Positions 41,927 through 50,584 of a stretch of DNA of 64,000 nucleotides are shown here, piece by piece. Within the stretch, counting starts at the first letter, position 1, and every line of letters starts with the position of its first letter. The translations under genes and the position numbers were made by a program. Origin of the DNA: Streptomyces qaidamensis (GTDB taxonomy: Bacteria; Actinomycetota; Actinomycetes; Streptomycetales; Streptomycetaceae); contig NZ_CP015098.1 in the NCBI RefSeq assembly GCF_001611795.1, positions 7,254,001-7,318,000 of the forward strand, written 5' to 3'. Under the pieces are notes generated by a model that was not told where the DNA came from, ran no database searches, and worked only from the letters and a program-made list of their open reading frames with translations.

Positions 41927-42027
41927 GGGCGGGCTCCTCGGGTACGCATAGGGGCGTCACAGCGGAATGGCGACGACCGACATACTGATCATCTCCGCCC
42001 GGAACGCTGGAAGGACCATAGGGACGA

Positions 42028-43563
42028 GTGGAACGCGTGGACCTCATGCCCCCGCCGGCCGACGACGACTCGGCCCACGGTGCCGACCCGGCCACCGGGG
42101 CCCTCGCCGACGCATACGCCGCCGTGCCCTTGCTGAACTGCCTGCTGCGGGAGGTGGCCCGGCCGGTGCGCCGGGAGGGCGGCCATCGCGTCTACCGGCT
42201 GCCCGGCGGGGACCGCCTGCTGCGGGTGCGCGGCACGCGACGGCCCGCCGAACCGGAGGTCGAGATCGCGGGCGCCTGGCACCGCCTCGGCCACACCGAG
42301 CTGGTCAAGCTCGTCGCCGAGGAACTGCGCCGGCACACCGGGCTGTCCAACCACGAACTGCCCGCCGAGATGCTCGACAGCCGGGACACCGTGGCCGCCC
42401 TGCTCGCCGCCCGGGCCCGGGCCACCCCGCCCGGCGACCTCTACCTGCGCTCCGAGCAGTCCCTCCTCACCGGCCACACCCACCACCCCGCCCCCAAGGC
42501 GCGCGGCGGCGGCCCCGCCGCCGATTGGCTGCCGTACGCGCCCGAGGCGTACGCCCGCTTCCCGATGGCCCTGCTCGGGCTGCGTGAGGACACCGTCGTC
42601 GAGGAGGGCGACACCTCCGCCCTCGACACACTCGGCACGGCCCCGCCCGGCTACCGCCTGCTCCCGGCCCACCCCTGGCAGCTGGATCTGGCGGGCCGGG
42701 AACTCGCCGCCGCCTTCGCGGACGGCAGGCTGATCCGGCTCGGCACGACCACCTTCGACACCTGGCCGACGGCCGCGATCCGCACGCTCTACGCGCCCGG
42801 GCACGACCTCTTCCTCAAGTTCAGCCTGGACGTGCGCATCACCAACGACATCCGCCGGCTCTGGCACCACGACCTGCTCGCCCTGCGCAGGACGGACGCG
42901 GCCGTGTGCGACGCCTTCGCGGCGTTCGACGGTCCTCCGGCCTGGCTCGGCGACCGCGGGTACCGCACCGCAGGCTTCGCCTTCGAGGCCTTGGCCGTCC
43001 TCGTCCGCGACGGCTTCGGCGACCGCCTCCTGCCCGGCGCGACCCCGCTGCTCGCCGCCGGTCTGGTCGAGGGGTTCGACGGCAGCCCGCTCGACCGCGC
43101 CGCCGACCCGGGGGCCTGGTGGGCTGCCTACCTGGCCCGGGTCGTGCCCCCGGCGCTGGCGGCGTTCGCCGAGCACGGCGTCGTCATCGAGGCCCACCTG
43201 CAGAACACCCTGGTCGCCGTGGACGTCGACGGCCTGCCGGTGCAGGCGCTGTACCGGGACGCCGAGGGCGTGAAGCTGCTGCCGGAGGTGTCGCGGCAGG
43301 CCGGCTGGGAGCGGCTCGTGTACTGCCTGGTCGTCAACCACCTCATGGAGATCGCCGGCGCCCTCGCCGAAGGCCACCCAGGGTTCGACCCCTGGCCCGC
43401 CGCCCGCCGCGAACTCGCCCGCCACGACCTCCCCGAGATCCCCGCCCTGCTCAGCTCGCCGACCCTCCCCGCGAAGACCAACCTGCTGCTGCGGTGGACG
43501 GGCGCCGACGGCGCCGACGCCCGCTACCGGCCCCTGCCCAACCCGCTCCGAGAAGGGACCTGA
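42028..43563 (+). CDS. NIS siderophore synthetase 2 (IucA/IucC family)
   Basis: 511 residues, also short for the family. LTGHTHHPAPKARGG, PAHPWQLDLAG, KFSLDVRITNDIRRL and EAHLQNTLVAV are conserved. Start uncertain: GTG 42028 gives the full length, GTG 42037 and ATG 42046 are alternatives. With the divergent synthetase it could build an asymmetric citrate- or succinate-based siderophore. No decarboxylase, N-hydroxylase or acetyltransferase gene lies near, so the amine component must come from elsewhere. No iron box seen in the 101-bp divergent region. Confidence 0.9.
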   Translation: MERVDLMPPPADDDSAHGADPATGALADAYAAVPLLNCLLREVARPVRREGGHRVYRLPGGDRLLRVRGTRRPAEPEVEIAGAWHRLGHTELVKLVAEELRRHTGLSNHELPAEMLDSRDTVAALLAARARATPPGDLYLRSEQSLLTGHTHHPAPKARGGGPAADWLPYAPEAYARFPMALLGLREDTVVEEGDTSALDTLGTAPPGYRLLPAHPWQLDLAGRELAAAFADGRLIRLGTTTFDTWPTAAIRTLYAPGHDLFLKFSLDVRITNDIRRLWHHDLLALRRTDAAVCDAFAAFDGPPAWLGDRGYRTAGFAFEALAVLVRDGFGDRLLPGATPLLAAGLVEGFDGSPLDRAADPGAWWAAYLARVVPPALAAFAEHGVVIEAHLQNTLVAVDVDGLPVQALYRDAEGVKLLPEVSRQAGWERLVYCLVVNHLMEIAGALAEGHPGFDPWPAARRELARHDLPEIPALLSSPTLPAKTNLLLRWTGADGADARYRPLPNPLREGT

Positions 43564-43624
43564 CCGTCCGGGCCCGGCGCCCGCGTGACATGATCATCGT
43601 CATACGCAGAGAGGGAGGGGCGGC

Positions 43625-43996
43625 ATGTCCGCGACGCCGAACGCAGGGGTCCCCTGCCGCCTCGTCGTCTGCCGGGACTGCTGCTGCGGCACCCGCAAGA
43701 TCAGAGGCGTCGATCACGCCGCCCAGACCGAACGCCTGCGCGAGGCGGCACCGGTACGCGTCTCCGACTGCCTCGACGTCTGCGACCAGGCCAACGTCGT
43801 CGTCGTGCAGCCGTCGTCGGCGGGCCGGGCCGCCGGAGCCCGGCCGGTGTGGCTCGGACTGGTCAACGACCCGGCCGCCACCGAGGACGTCGTCTCCTGG
43901 GTGCGCGAGGGCGGCCCCGGTGTCGCGCCCCTGCCCGACATCCTCGGCCTGTACGTCTTCAAGCCGCCCGGGCGACGCCGCTCCGGCGGCTCATGA
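43625..43996 (+). CDS. [2Fe-2S] thioredoxin-like ferredoxin
   Basis: 123 residues. Likely cluster ligands are Cys16, Cys21, Cys49 and Cys53 in VCRDCCCGT and DCLDVC, the pattern of thioredoxin-fold [2Fe-2S] ferredoxins. 61 bp downstream of synthetase 2. A role in reducing ferric-siderophore or in siderophore assembly is inferred. Its stop shares TCATGA with the convergent universal stress gene. Confidence 0.82.
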   Translation: MSATPNAGVPCRLVVCRDCCCGTRKIRGVDHAAQTERLREAAPVRVSDCLDVCDQANVVVVQPSSAGRAAGARPVWLGLVNDPAATEDVVSWVREGGPGVAPLPDILGLYVFKPPGRRRSGGS

Positions 43997-44407
43997 CCGG
44001 GCCGGCACGCACAGCACGGGCACGGTCGACAGGTGCAGCAGCTTGTGCGGTGTGGAGCCCAGCAGCGCGCCCCGCACCGGGCTCTCGCCCCATGTGCCCA
44101 CCACGATGACCCTGGCGCCGTGCCGGGCCGCCGCCTCGATCAGCGCCTGCGCGGGCCGCTCGTCGATGAGTTCCACGGACGTCCGCACACCGGCCTCGTC
44201 GGCCACCCGCACCGCGTGGGAGAGCGCGGTGCTGCCGGCCTCGCGGACGGCCTCGTGATGTGCGCCGTACTCCTCGCCCGTGACACCCGGGGCGGCGACG
44301 CCGTGGACGATCACCAGCGGTTCGTCGTACGCGGTCGCCACCTCGATGGCGACGCGCAGCGCGCTCAGGGCGCCCGGGGACTCGTCGTAGCCGAGGACCA
44401 CCGACAT
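43991..44407 (-). CDS. Universal stress protein (UspA)
   Basis: 138 residues, single Usp domain. VVLGYDESPGALSAL at the start and VVGTWGESPVRGALLGSTPHKLL with the ATP-binding G-x9-G-S pattern. Directly downstream (2 bp) of the APC permease gene, so probably its regulatory partner. Confidence 0.92.
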   Translation of the reverse strand: MSVVLGYDESPGALSALRVAIEVATAYDEPLVIVHGVAAPGVTGEEYGAHHEAVREAGSTALSHAVRVADEAGVRTSVELIDERPAQALIEAAARHGARVIVVGTWGESPVRGALLGSTPHKLLHLSTVPVLCVPARS

Positions 44408-44409
44408 GT

Positions 44410-45909
44410 TCAGGACTCCTTGCCGTCGACGAGGTCCGGGTCGACCACGCTCGGGTGTTCCGACCAGAAGGCGGGCGCCAGCAGCCGCCACACGATCATG
44501 AGGACCACGCCCGTCACCACGATGCCGATGCCGATGACGAGCGGCGGACCCAGCCCGAACCACGAGACGCCGCTGTAGGAGTTCCCGGGGTCGGACATGT
44601 CCGCCACGGATTCCACCAGCAGCCACGCCAGCAGCCCCGCGCCGATCAGCGGGCCGAGGCCGATCAGGAAGAAGTTGCGGGCGCTGCGGGTCAGCTGGCG
44701 GCGGTAGTAGACCGCGCAGGCCAGGCCCGTGAGCGCGTAGTAGAAGGCGATCAGCAGGGACAGGGCGGTGAGGGAGTCGAAGAGGGCGTTCTCGCTGACG
44801 TGGTAGAGCACGAGGTACCAGGCGATGGCGATGCCGGCGACCCACCAGGTGCTCACGTCGGGGGTGCGGAACCGCGGGTGGATGCGGCCGAAGTGCGCGG
44901 GCAGCGCGTGCCGGCGTGCCATGGACAGACCTGTGCGCGACGCCGGGATGATCGTCGTCTGCGTGGAGGCGAGCGCCGACGTCGAGACGGCGAGCAGGAC
45001 GACCCAGTCCCAGCCGCCCATCGCCTCCTCGGCGAGCAGCGCGAAGATGAACTCCTCCTCCGCCGCGTTCTCGGCGAGGTAGTCCGTTCCGGCGTAGGCC
45101 ACGACCGCGAAGGCGACCGCGAGGTAGGTCACCAGCAGCAGCACGGTCGACCAGACGGCCGCCCGGCCGGGGGCGGTGGCCGAGTCCTCGACCTCTTCGG
45201 TGAGGTTGACCGCCGACTCCCACCCCCAGTAGATGAACACACCCAGCAGCAGGGACGCGGTCAGTGACGCCCCTCCGGCTCCGAACGGATCGAGCCAGCC
45301 GAACTCCGGATCGACGGCGTCGAGGGTGCCGGTGTCGGCGTAGACGCGGTAGAGCGCCACCACGGCGAAGGCCAGCAGGCAGGCGACCTGGGCCAGGATG
45401 AGGACGTTCTGCACCTTGGCCGAGATCTCGGTGCCGATCACGCAGACGGCCGTCATCACCAGGATGAGCAGCACCGTCAGCACCTGGCGCACCGCGTCGT
45501 TGTCGGCCCAGCCGTCCAGGCCCACGGCGAGCAGGAAGAACGTCACGGCGACGTCCGCGAGCGACCCGACGACCAGGACGCCCGTCATCGCGATGGCCCA
45601 GCCGCCCAGCCAGCCCGCCCACGGCCCCATGGCCCGGGTGACCCAGGAGAACGTCGTGCCGCAGTCCTGGTCGACCTTGTTGAGGTAGTAGAACGCCGAC
45701 GCGATCAGCAGCATGGGCACGAACGACGCGAGCATCACCCCGGGGGCGTAGATGCCCACCAGCGCCACGATCGGCCCGATGACCGCCGCCACGGAGTACG
45801 CGGGGGAGGTCGCGTTGAGCCCGATGACCAGGGCGTCGAGAAACCCGATCGCATTGGGTTTCAGGCTCGCTTCCGGGGGCGGGCCCGGGTCCGTGATGTC
45901 CTTGGCCAT
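44410..45909 (-). CDS. APC-superfamily amino acid/amine permease
   Basis: 499 residues with about 12 TM helices. GLNATSPAYSVAAVIGPIVALVG is the TM1 substrate region, and CGTTFSWVTRAMGPWAGWLGGW is conserved. Imports an amino acid or amine; the substrate is not predictable. ATG 45909 with GAGGGAG; the longer frame to 45951 lacks a ribosome site. Between siderophore synthesis and uptake genes it could supply the amine precursor (inference). Confidence 0.88.
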   Translation of the reverse strand: MAKDITDPGPPPEASLKPNAIGFLDALVIGLNATSPAYSVAAVIGPIVALVGIYAPGVMLASFVPMLLIASAFYYLNKVDQDCGTTFSWVTRAMGPWAGWLGGWAIAMTGVLVVGSLADVAVTFFLLAVGLDGWADNDAVRQVLTVLLILVMTAVCVIGTEISAKVQNVLILAQVACLLAFAVVALYRVYADTGTLDAVDPEFGWLDPFGAGGASLTASLLLGVFIYWGWESAVNLTEEVEDSATAPGRAAVWSTVLLLVTYLAVAFAVVAYAGTDYLAENAAEEEFIFALLAEEAMGGWDWVVLLAVSTSALASTQTTIIPASRTGLSMARRHALPAHFGRIHPRFRTPDVSTWWVAGIAIAWYLVLYHVSENALFDSLTALSLLIAFYYALTGLACAVYYRRQLTRSARNFFLIGLGPLIGAGLLAWLLVESVADMSDPGNSYSGVSWFGLGPPLVIGIGIVVTGVVLMIVWRLLAPAFWSEHPSVVDPDLVDGKES

Positions 45910-45989
45910 GCTCCCTCGCTCCTGTTGTGTGTGCATCCATACAACAGGCACTTTCGGAGCGCTTTAACTATTGATGCCCCTTTCGGGCG

Positions 45990-48062
45990 TCATGTCGTTT
46001 TCCGGCCGCGGACCAGCAGGTGCAGGAAGTACGGCGTGCCGATCACCGCCGTCATCAGGCCGGCGCCCAGCTGGGCGGGGGCGATGACGGTGCGGCCGAT
46101 CAGATCGGCCGTGCAGACCAGCGTCGCGCCGAGCAGGACGGCGACCGGTACGACCCGCCCGTGGCGCCGGCCCACGAGGGCGCGGGCCGCGTGCGGAGCC
46201 ACCAGGCCCACGAAGCCGATCGTGCCGGCCGAGGCGACGGCGGTCGCGGCGAGCAGCACGCCCGTCACCAACAAGCCCAGCCTGGCCCGCGGCAGTCCGA
46301 GACCGAGCAGCCGCGGGGTGTCCTCGTCCAGCGAGACGAGGTCCAGCTCGGTGCGCCGGGTGAACGCGACGGCCAGGCCCAGGGCCAGGACGAGCGCGAC
46401 GGGCAGGACGTCGGCCATGGTCCGCCCGTAGGTGGAACCGGACAGCCAGGTCAGCGCCTTGGTGGCGTTGAACGGGTCGGTGAGCACGATGAGCAGGCTG
46501 ATCAGGGCCGTGGAACCGGCCGCCATGCCGATGCCGACGAGGACCAGCCGGTTCTGCCGGTATCCGCCCCGGGCGGACAGCCCGAAGACGATGGCCGAGG
46601 CCAGCGCCGCGCCCCCGAAGGCCGCGCCGGCGACCCCCCAGGAACCGGCCGCGGGCACGGTGGTGACGAGCAGGACGGCGCCCAGCGCGGCACCGCCGGA
46701 GACGCCCAGTACACCGGGCTCCGCCAGGGGATTGCGGGTCACGGCCTGCACCAGGGTGCCGGCCAGGGCGAGCGCCGCGCCCGCGCACAGCGCCGCGAGC
46801 ACCCGCGGCACGCGGGTGTCCAGGACGAAGGAGACGGTCTGCCCGGCCCGCCCCTGCACCCAGTTGGCGACATCGCCGAGCAGGAGCTTGCTGTCGCCCA
46901 GCAGGACGCCGGCCACGGTGACGCCGACGACCGCCGCGACGAGTGCGCCCACGGTGACGAGGAACGCCGTCCGGCTCGGGACGCGCAGCCGGTCCGGCGC
47001 GTCGGCCCCGGCGGTGTCCTTGAGGCGCAGGGCCGTCACCACGAGGAAGACGGCACCGACCAGGCTGGTGACGATGCCCGTGGGGACGGCGACCGCCGTG
47101 TCCGCCGGGATGAGGGTCCGCAGCAGCACGTCCGACCCGAGCACCAGCGCGGCACCGGCCAGACCGGCCACGGGCAGCACCGCCCGGGCCCGGACGAACC
47201 CCCGGAACCGGCGGGCGAGCGGACGGACCAGCGCGGGGGCGCACAGGCCGACGAAGCCGATGGGCCCGGCGAGCGTGACGGCCGCGGCGGACAGCAGCGC
47301 CGCCAGCACCACCACCGTGACCCGGGTGGCCCGCACGGGCACGCCGAGGCCGCGCGCCGCGTCGTCCCCGAGGGCGAGCGCGTCGACCCGGCGGGCGACC
47401 AGCAGGAGTCCGGCGAGTCCCACCAGGGCGACGGGCAGCATCTGCAGGACGCCGTCGAAGCCGTTCTGGCCGATGCTGCCCTGGTTCCACTGGTAGAGGC
47501 CCTCCGTCTGCTGCGGGAACAGCAGGAGCAGCCCCTCGGTGACGGAGTTCAGGCCCAGGGCGAGCGCGGTGCCGGCGAGGACCAGCCGCACGGTGCCCGT
47601 GCCGAGGCCGGACAGCGCCAGGACGACGGCGGCGGCCGCCAGCCCGCCCGCGAAGGCCACGCCGGAGGAGGCGAGCAGGGGCAGCGAGACACCGGTCGCG
47701 CCGACCAGCCCGAGGGCCAGGTACGAACCGGCGTTCACGGCGAGGGTGTCGGGCGAGGCGAGCACATTGCGGCTGACGGCCTGCAGGACCGCGCCCGCGA
47801 TGCCGAGGACGACGCCGACCAGGATGCCGGCGGTCATCCGCGGCAGCCGGGAGGCGATCACGACGGACGCGTCACCCGGATCGGCCTGCCCGGTCAGGGC
47901 CTTGAAGACCTGGCCCGGTCCGACGGAGGCCGTGCCCTGGGTGATGTCGACGACGGCGAGGGCGGCGACCAGGAGGACGAGCCCGGCCGTCACCGCGGCC
48001 GCACCCGTCCGGGACGCGGCCGCCTGCGGACGGGCGACGGAGGGTGCTTCGGTGACGGCCAT
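45990..48062 (-). CDS. Double-length FecCD siderophore ABC permease
   Basis: 690 residues, two FecCD domains in tandem (about 1-350 and 355-690) with some 18-20 TM helices, as in FhuB. Each half has the conserved NPLA or NVLA segment after GA(V/L)xQAV(T/S)RN. Moves ferric siderophore across the membrane with the ATPase and lipoprotein encoded upstream. 7-bp gap to the lipoprotein gene. Confidence 0.93.
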   Translation of the reverse strand: MAVTEAPSVARPQAAASRTGAAAVTAGLVLLVAALAVVDITQGTASVGPGQVFKALTGQADPGDASVVIASRLPRMTAGILVGVVLGIAGAVLQAVSRNVLASPDTLAVNAGSYLALGLVGATGVSLPLLASSGVAFAGGLAAAAVVLALSGLGTGTVRLVLAGTALALGLNSVTEGLLLLFPQQTEGLYQWNQGSIGQNGFDGVLQMLPVALVGLAGLLLVARRVDALALGDDAARGLGVPVRATRVTVVVLAALLSAAAVTLAGPIGFVGLCAPALVRPLARRFRGFVRARAVLPVAGLAGAALVLGSDVLLRTLIPADTAVAVPTGIVTSLVGAVFLVVTALRLKDTAGADAPDRLRVPSRTAFLVTVGALVAAVVGVTVAGVLLGDSKLLLGDVANWVQGRAGQTVSFVLDTRVPRVLAALCAGAALALAGTLVQAVTRNPLAEPGVLGVSGGAALGAVLLVTTVPAAGSWGVAGAAFGGAALASAIVFGLSARGGYRQNRLVLVGIGMAAGSTALISLLIVLTDPFNATKALTWLSGSTYGRTMADVLPVALVLALGLAVAFTRRTELDLVSLDEDTPRLLGLGLPRARLGLLVTGVLLAATAVASAGTIGFVGLVAPHAARALVGRRHGRVVPVAVLLGATLVCTADLIGRTVIAPAQLGAGLMTAVIGTPYFLHLLVRGRKTT

Positions 48063-48069
48063 GGCCTCG

Positions 48070-49053
48070 CTACTTCGTCAGCGCGCCGACGAGGGCGTCG
48101 ATGTACGCCTCCATCGACCCGGGACCGCCGAACATCCAGATGCCGTCGGGCAGCCGGTGCACCCGGTCCGCCTTCACGAACGGCAGGGAGGTCCACACGG
48201 CGTTCTTCTTGAGCTGGCCGGAGAACGGGTTGCTGGACTTGTCGCCGTCGTTGCCGATGTAGGCGAACTGCACGTCCTTCGGCAGGGCGGTGAGGCCCTC
48301 GACGTCGGTGGTGCCGAGGCCGTAGGCCGGGTCGCCCTTGACCTTCCAGGCGTTCTTCAGGCTGAGCTGCTCGTTGACGGCGCCGATGAGGGAGCCGCTG
48401 GTGTAGGGGCGCAGGGAGACCTGGTTGGACGTCACATAACCGTCGGCGAAGGCGACGTCGGTGCCGGCGAGCTTCGCGTCGGCGAGGGTCTTCTTGCCCT
48501 CGGCGACCTTGGCCTCGAAGCTCTTGCGCGCGGCCTCGGCCTTGTCGGCGGTGCCGGTGGCCTTGGCGATGAGGTCGAGGTTGGTGAACATCTGCCCGAT
48601 CTGGTCGGAGGCGTCCGCCGACTTGATCTCCAGGACCGGGGCGATCTTCCGCAGCTGCTTCACGGCCGCGTCCGGCAGGTCGGAGCTGGCCACGATCAGG
48701 TCGGGGGAGAGCGAGGCGATGGTGTCCATGCTCGGCTCGCCGCGCGTGCCGATGTCCTTCGGCTCGTTCTTCAGCGGGACGGCGGTGTCCCAGGTCTTGT
48801 AGCCCTTGACGTCGGCGACGCCGACCGGGTCGACGCCGAGGGTGATGAGGCTCTCGACCTCGTTCCACTCGGTGGCGACGACCTTCTTGGCCGGACCGTC
48901 CAGCTTCACCTTCGCGCCGGTGGAGTCGGTGAGGCTGATGGCCTCGGAGGTCTTCTTCTGCGCGCTGTCGGCGGCCGGCTCGGTGGTGCCGCAGGCGGCG
49001 AGGGTGAGCGCCGCGGCGGTGGTGGTGGCCGCGGTGAGCAGGAGACGTCTCAT
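48070..49053 (-). CDS. Siderophore-binding lipoprotein
   Basis: 327 residues. Signal with lipobox LAAC (Cys21), then two lobes of a class III binding protein (VVATEWNEVESLITLGVDPVGVAD, SPDLIVASSDL). ATG 49053 overlaps the ATPase stop by 4 bp. Delivers ferric siderophore to the FecCD permease. Confidence 0.93.
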   Translation of the reverse strand: MRRLLLTAATTTAAALTLAACGTTEPAADSAQKKTSEAISLTDSTGAKVKLDGPAKKVVATEWNEVESLITLGVDPVGVADVKGYKTWDTAVPLKNEPKDIGTRGEPSMDTIASLSPDLIVASSDLPDAAVKQLRKIAPVLEIKSADASDQIGQMFTNLDLIAKATGTADKAEAARKSFEAKVAEGKKTLADAKLAGTDVAFADGYVTSNQVSLRPYTSGSLIGAVNEQLSLKNAWKVKGDPAYGLGTTDVEGLTALPKDVQFAYIGNDGDKSSNPFSGQLKKNAVWTSLPFVKADRVHRLPDGIWMFGGPGSMEAYIDALVGALTK

Positions 49054-49919
49054 GAAGTGGTGCCGAGCCTTTCGCTTCGGTCGGAGCGGGTGTGGTGCCG
49101 GCCGATCGGACGGGTCCGTATCCGGCCGGTGTGGGGGTCTGTGTCGACGTCGATCCGGATGCCGTAGACGGCGGTCAGCCGCTCCGGGGTCAGGACCTCC
49201 TCGGGCCGGCCGTCGGCGACGATCCGGCCCGCTTCGAGCAGCGTGATCCGGTCGGCGATGGCCGCAGCCTGGTCGAGGTCGTGCAGCACGACCCCGACGG
49301 CGATCCCGTGGTCGTCCGCCAGGTCGCGGACGAGGTCGAGGAGTTCGATCTGGTAGCGCAGGTCGAGATAGGTCGTCGGCTCGTCCAGCAGCAGGACGCC
49401 GGTCTCCTGGGCGAGGCAGCTCGCGAGCCACACGCGCTGCAACTGCCCCCCGGAGAGGTGGTCGGCGCCGCGCTCGGCGAGGTCCGTCACGCCGGTCAGC
49501 GCCAGCGCCCGTTCGACGGCGGCGGGCGCGTCCGGATCCGGCCGGCCGAAGCGGCCCCGGTACGGGTAGCGGCCGAACTCGACGAGATCCCGCACGGTCA
49601 GCCCGCTCGGCGTGGGGCGCCCCTGTGTCAGCAGGGCCACGTACCGGGCGAACTCCCGGGCGGACAGGGCGAGGCCGTCGGTGTCACCGTCGATGCCGAT
49701 CTCGGCCCGGCGGGCCGGCTGCAGCCGGGCGATCGTCCGCAGCAGCGTCGACTTCCCGCTGCCGTTGGGACCGACCAGGACGGTCACCTCGCCGGGCCGC
49801 AGCGCGATCGCCGCGTCGTGCACGACGTCCGTGCCGTCGTACGACACGGTCACGCCCGTGGCCGACAGCTGATGCCCGCGCAGACGCAGTCCGCCGGCCG
49901 TTTCTTCACCAGATCTCAC
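49050..49919 (-). CDS. Ferric-siderophore ABC ATPase
   Basis: 289 residues. Walker A GPNGSGKST, signature LSGGQLQRV, Walker B LLLDEPT, and the switch His in VVLHDLDQA. FepC/FhuC type. GTG 49919, only 8 bp after an iron box, so a very short leader. First gene of the uptake operon. Confidence 0.94.
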   Translation of the reverse strand: MRSGEETAGGLRLRGHQLSATGVTVSYDGTDVVHDAAIALRPGEVTVLVGPNGSGKSTLLRTIARLQPARRAEIGIDGDTDGLALSAREFARYVALLTQGRPTPSGLTVRDLVEFGRYPYRGRFGRPDPDAPAAVERALALTGVTDLAERGADHLSGGQLQRVWLASCLAQETGVLLLDEPTTYLDLRYQIELLDLVRDLADDHGIAVGVVLHDLDQAAAIADRITLLEAGRIVADGRPEEVLTPERLTAVYGIRIDVDTDPHTGRIRTRPIGRHHTRSDRSERLGTTS

Positions 49920-49926
49920 GCGGCGA

Positions 49927-49943
49927 AGGTTAGCCTAACCTAA
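49927..49943 (-). promoter_or_regulatory. DtxR/DmdR iron box
   Basis: Minus-strand TTAGGTTAGGCTAACCT closely matches the DmdR1/DtxR consensus. It sits immediately before the ABC ATPase start, predicting iron repression of the whole uptake operon. Confidence 0.85.
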
Positions 49944-50035
49944 TATCGCCTTGACAAGGGGGTGGCGCGTCCGGACCCATCCGGTCCTGCGGGGGGTGTG
50001 AGGGTGAGAGCGCCCAGGGGTTCTCCGGCGCGCGG

Positions 50036-50584
50036 TCAGTCGCCCGTCGCCTTGTCCACCAGGGCGCCGTACGCCAGTTGCAGCGCGTCCGCCCCGGCCA
50101 GGGCGGTGAGCGTGCCCATGGCCGTCCGGGTGGCGCGCGGCCAGAGCAGCCGCCCGGCGGTCAGGCCCGACGCCACCCAGACGCTCATACAGAACGGGCA
50201 GGTCGCGAGCTCGCCGACGGTGTGCTTCCCCTGCTCGGGCTGCGCCTCCTCGTGCAGCTCGGCGGGGCCCTGCGGCCCGACGTACCGGGTGAAGGGAGCC
50301 CGCAGCGGGCTGGTCACCGCCGCCTTGCTCAGCAGCCGGCTGAGCCGGAACGTGGCCACCGACGTCAGGACCACGTCCCACGGCTCGGGCCGCTCGGGCA
50401 GCGGGCGCCCGCTGCGCCGTACCGCGATGGTCCAGGCCACCGTGCAGGCCGCGAAACCGGCCATGGCCGCGACATAGCCGCCCAACGGGCGATCGTGCCC
50501 CGCCGCGTAGTCCCGGCGGGTGCGCCGGAGCGCTGCGTGCAGCCGGCGCGCGAGGCGGCTGTCAGTCATGGTCGCCGTGCCCAT
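50036..50584 (-). CDS. DUF1360 membrane protein
   Basis: 182 residues. Two or three TM helices and the conserved ATCPFCMSVWV pair of cysteines typical of DUF1360. ATG 50584 (GGGGG upstream) chosen; ATG 50569 is possible. Overlaps the stop of the upstream Rieske gene by about 20 bp, so the two are coupled. Function unknown. Confidence 0.78.
   Translation of the reverse strand: MGTATMTDSRLARRLHAALRRTRRDYAAGHDRPLGGYVAAMAGFAACTVAWTIAVRRSGRPLPERPEPWDVVLTSVATFRLSRLLSKAAVTSPLRAPFTRYVGPQGPAELHEEAQPEQGKHTVGELATCPFCMSVWVASGLTAGRLLWPRATRTAMGTLTALAGADALQLAYGALVDKATGD

Noticed and set aside
42028..42046. Iron box between the two NIS synthetases
   Set aside because: No TTAGGTTAGGCTAACC-like sequence found in 41927-42045.
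49927..49943. ECF-type motif elsewhere, such as before kinase 9372 or iron genes
   Set aside because: No GAAC-N16/17-CGTT pair in these upstream regions; the kinase region only has a GGTCAAC/GTTGACC palindrome near 9319-9337.
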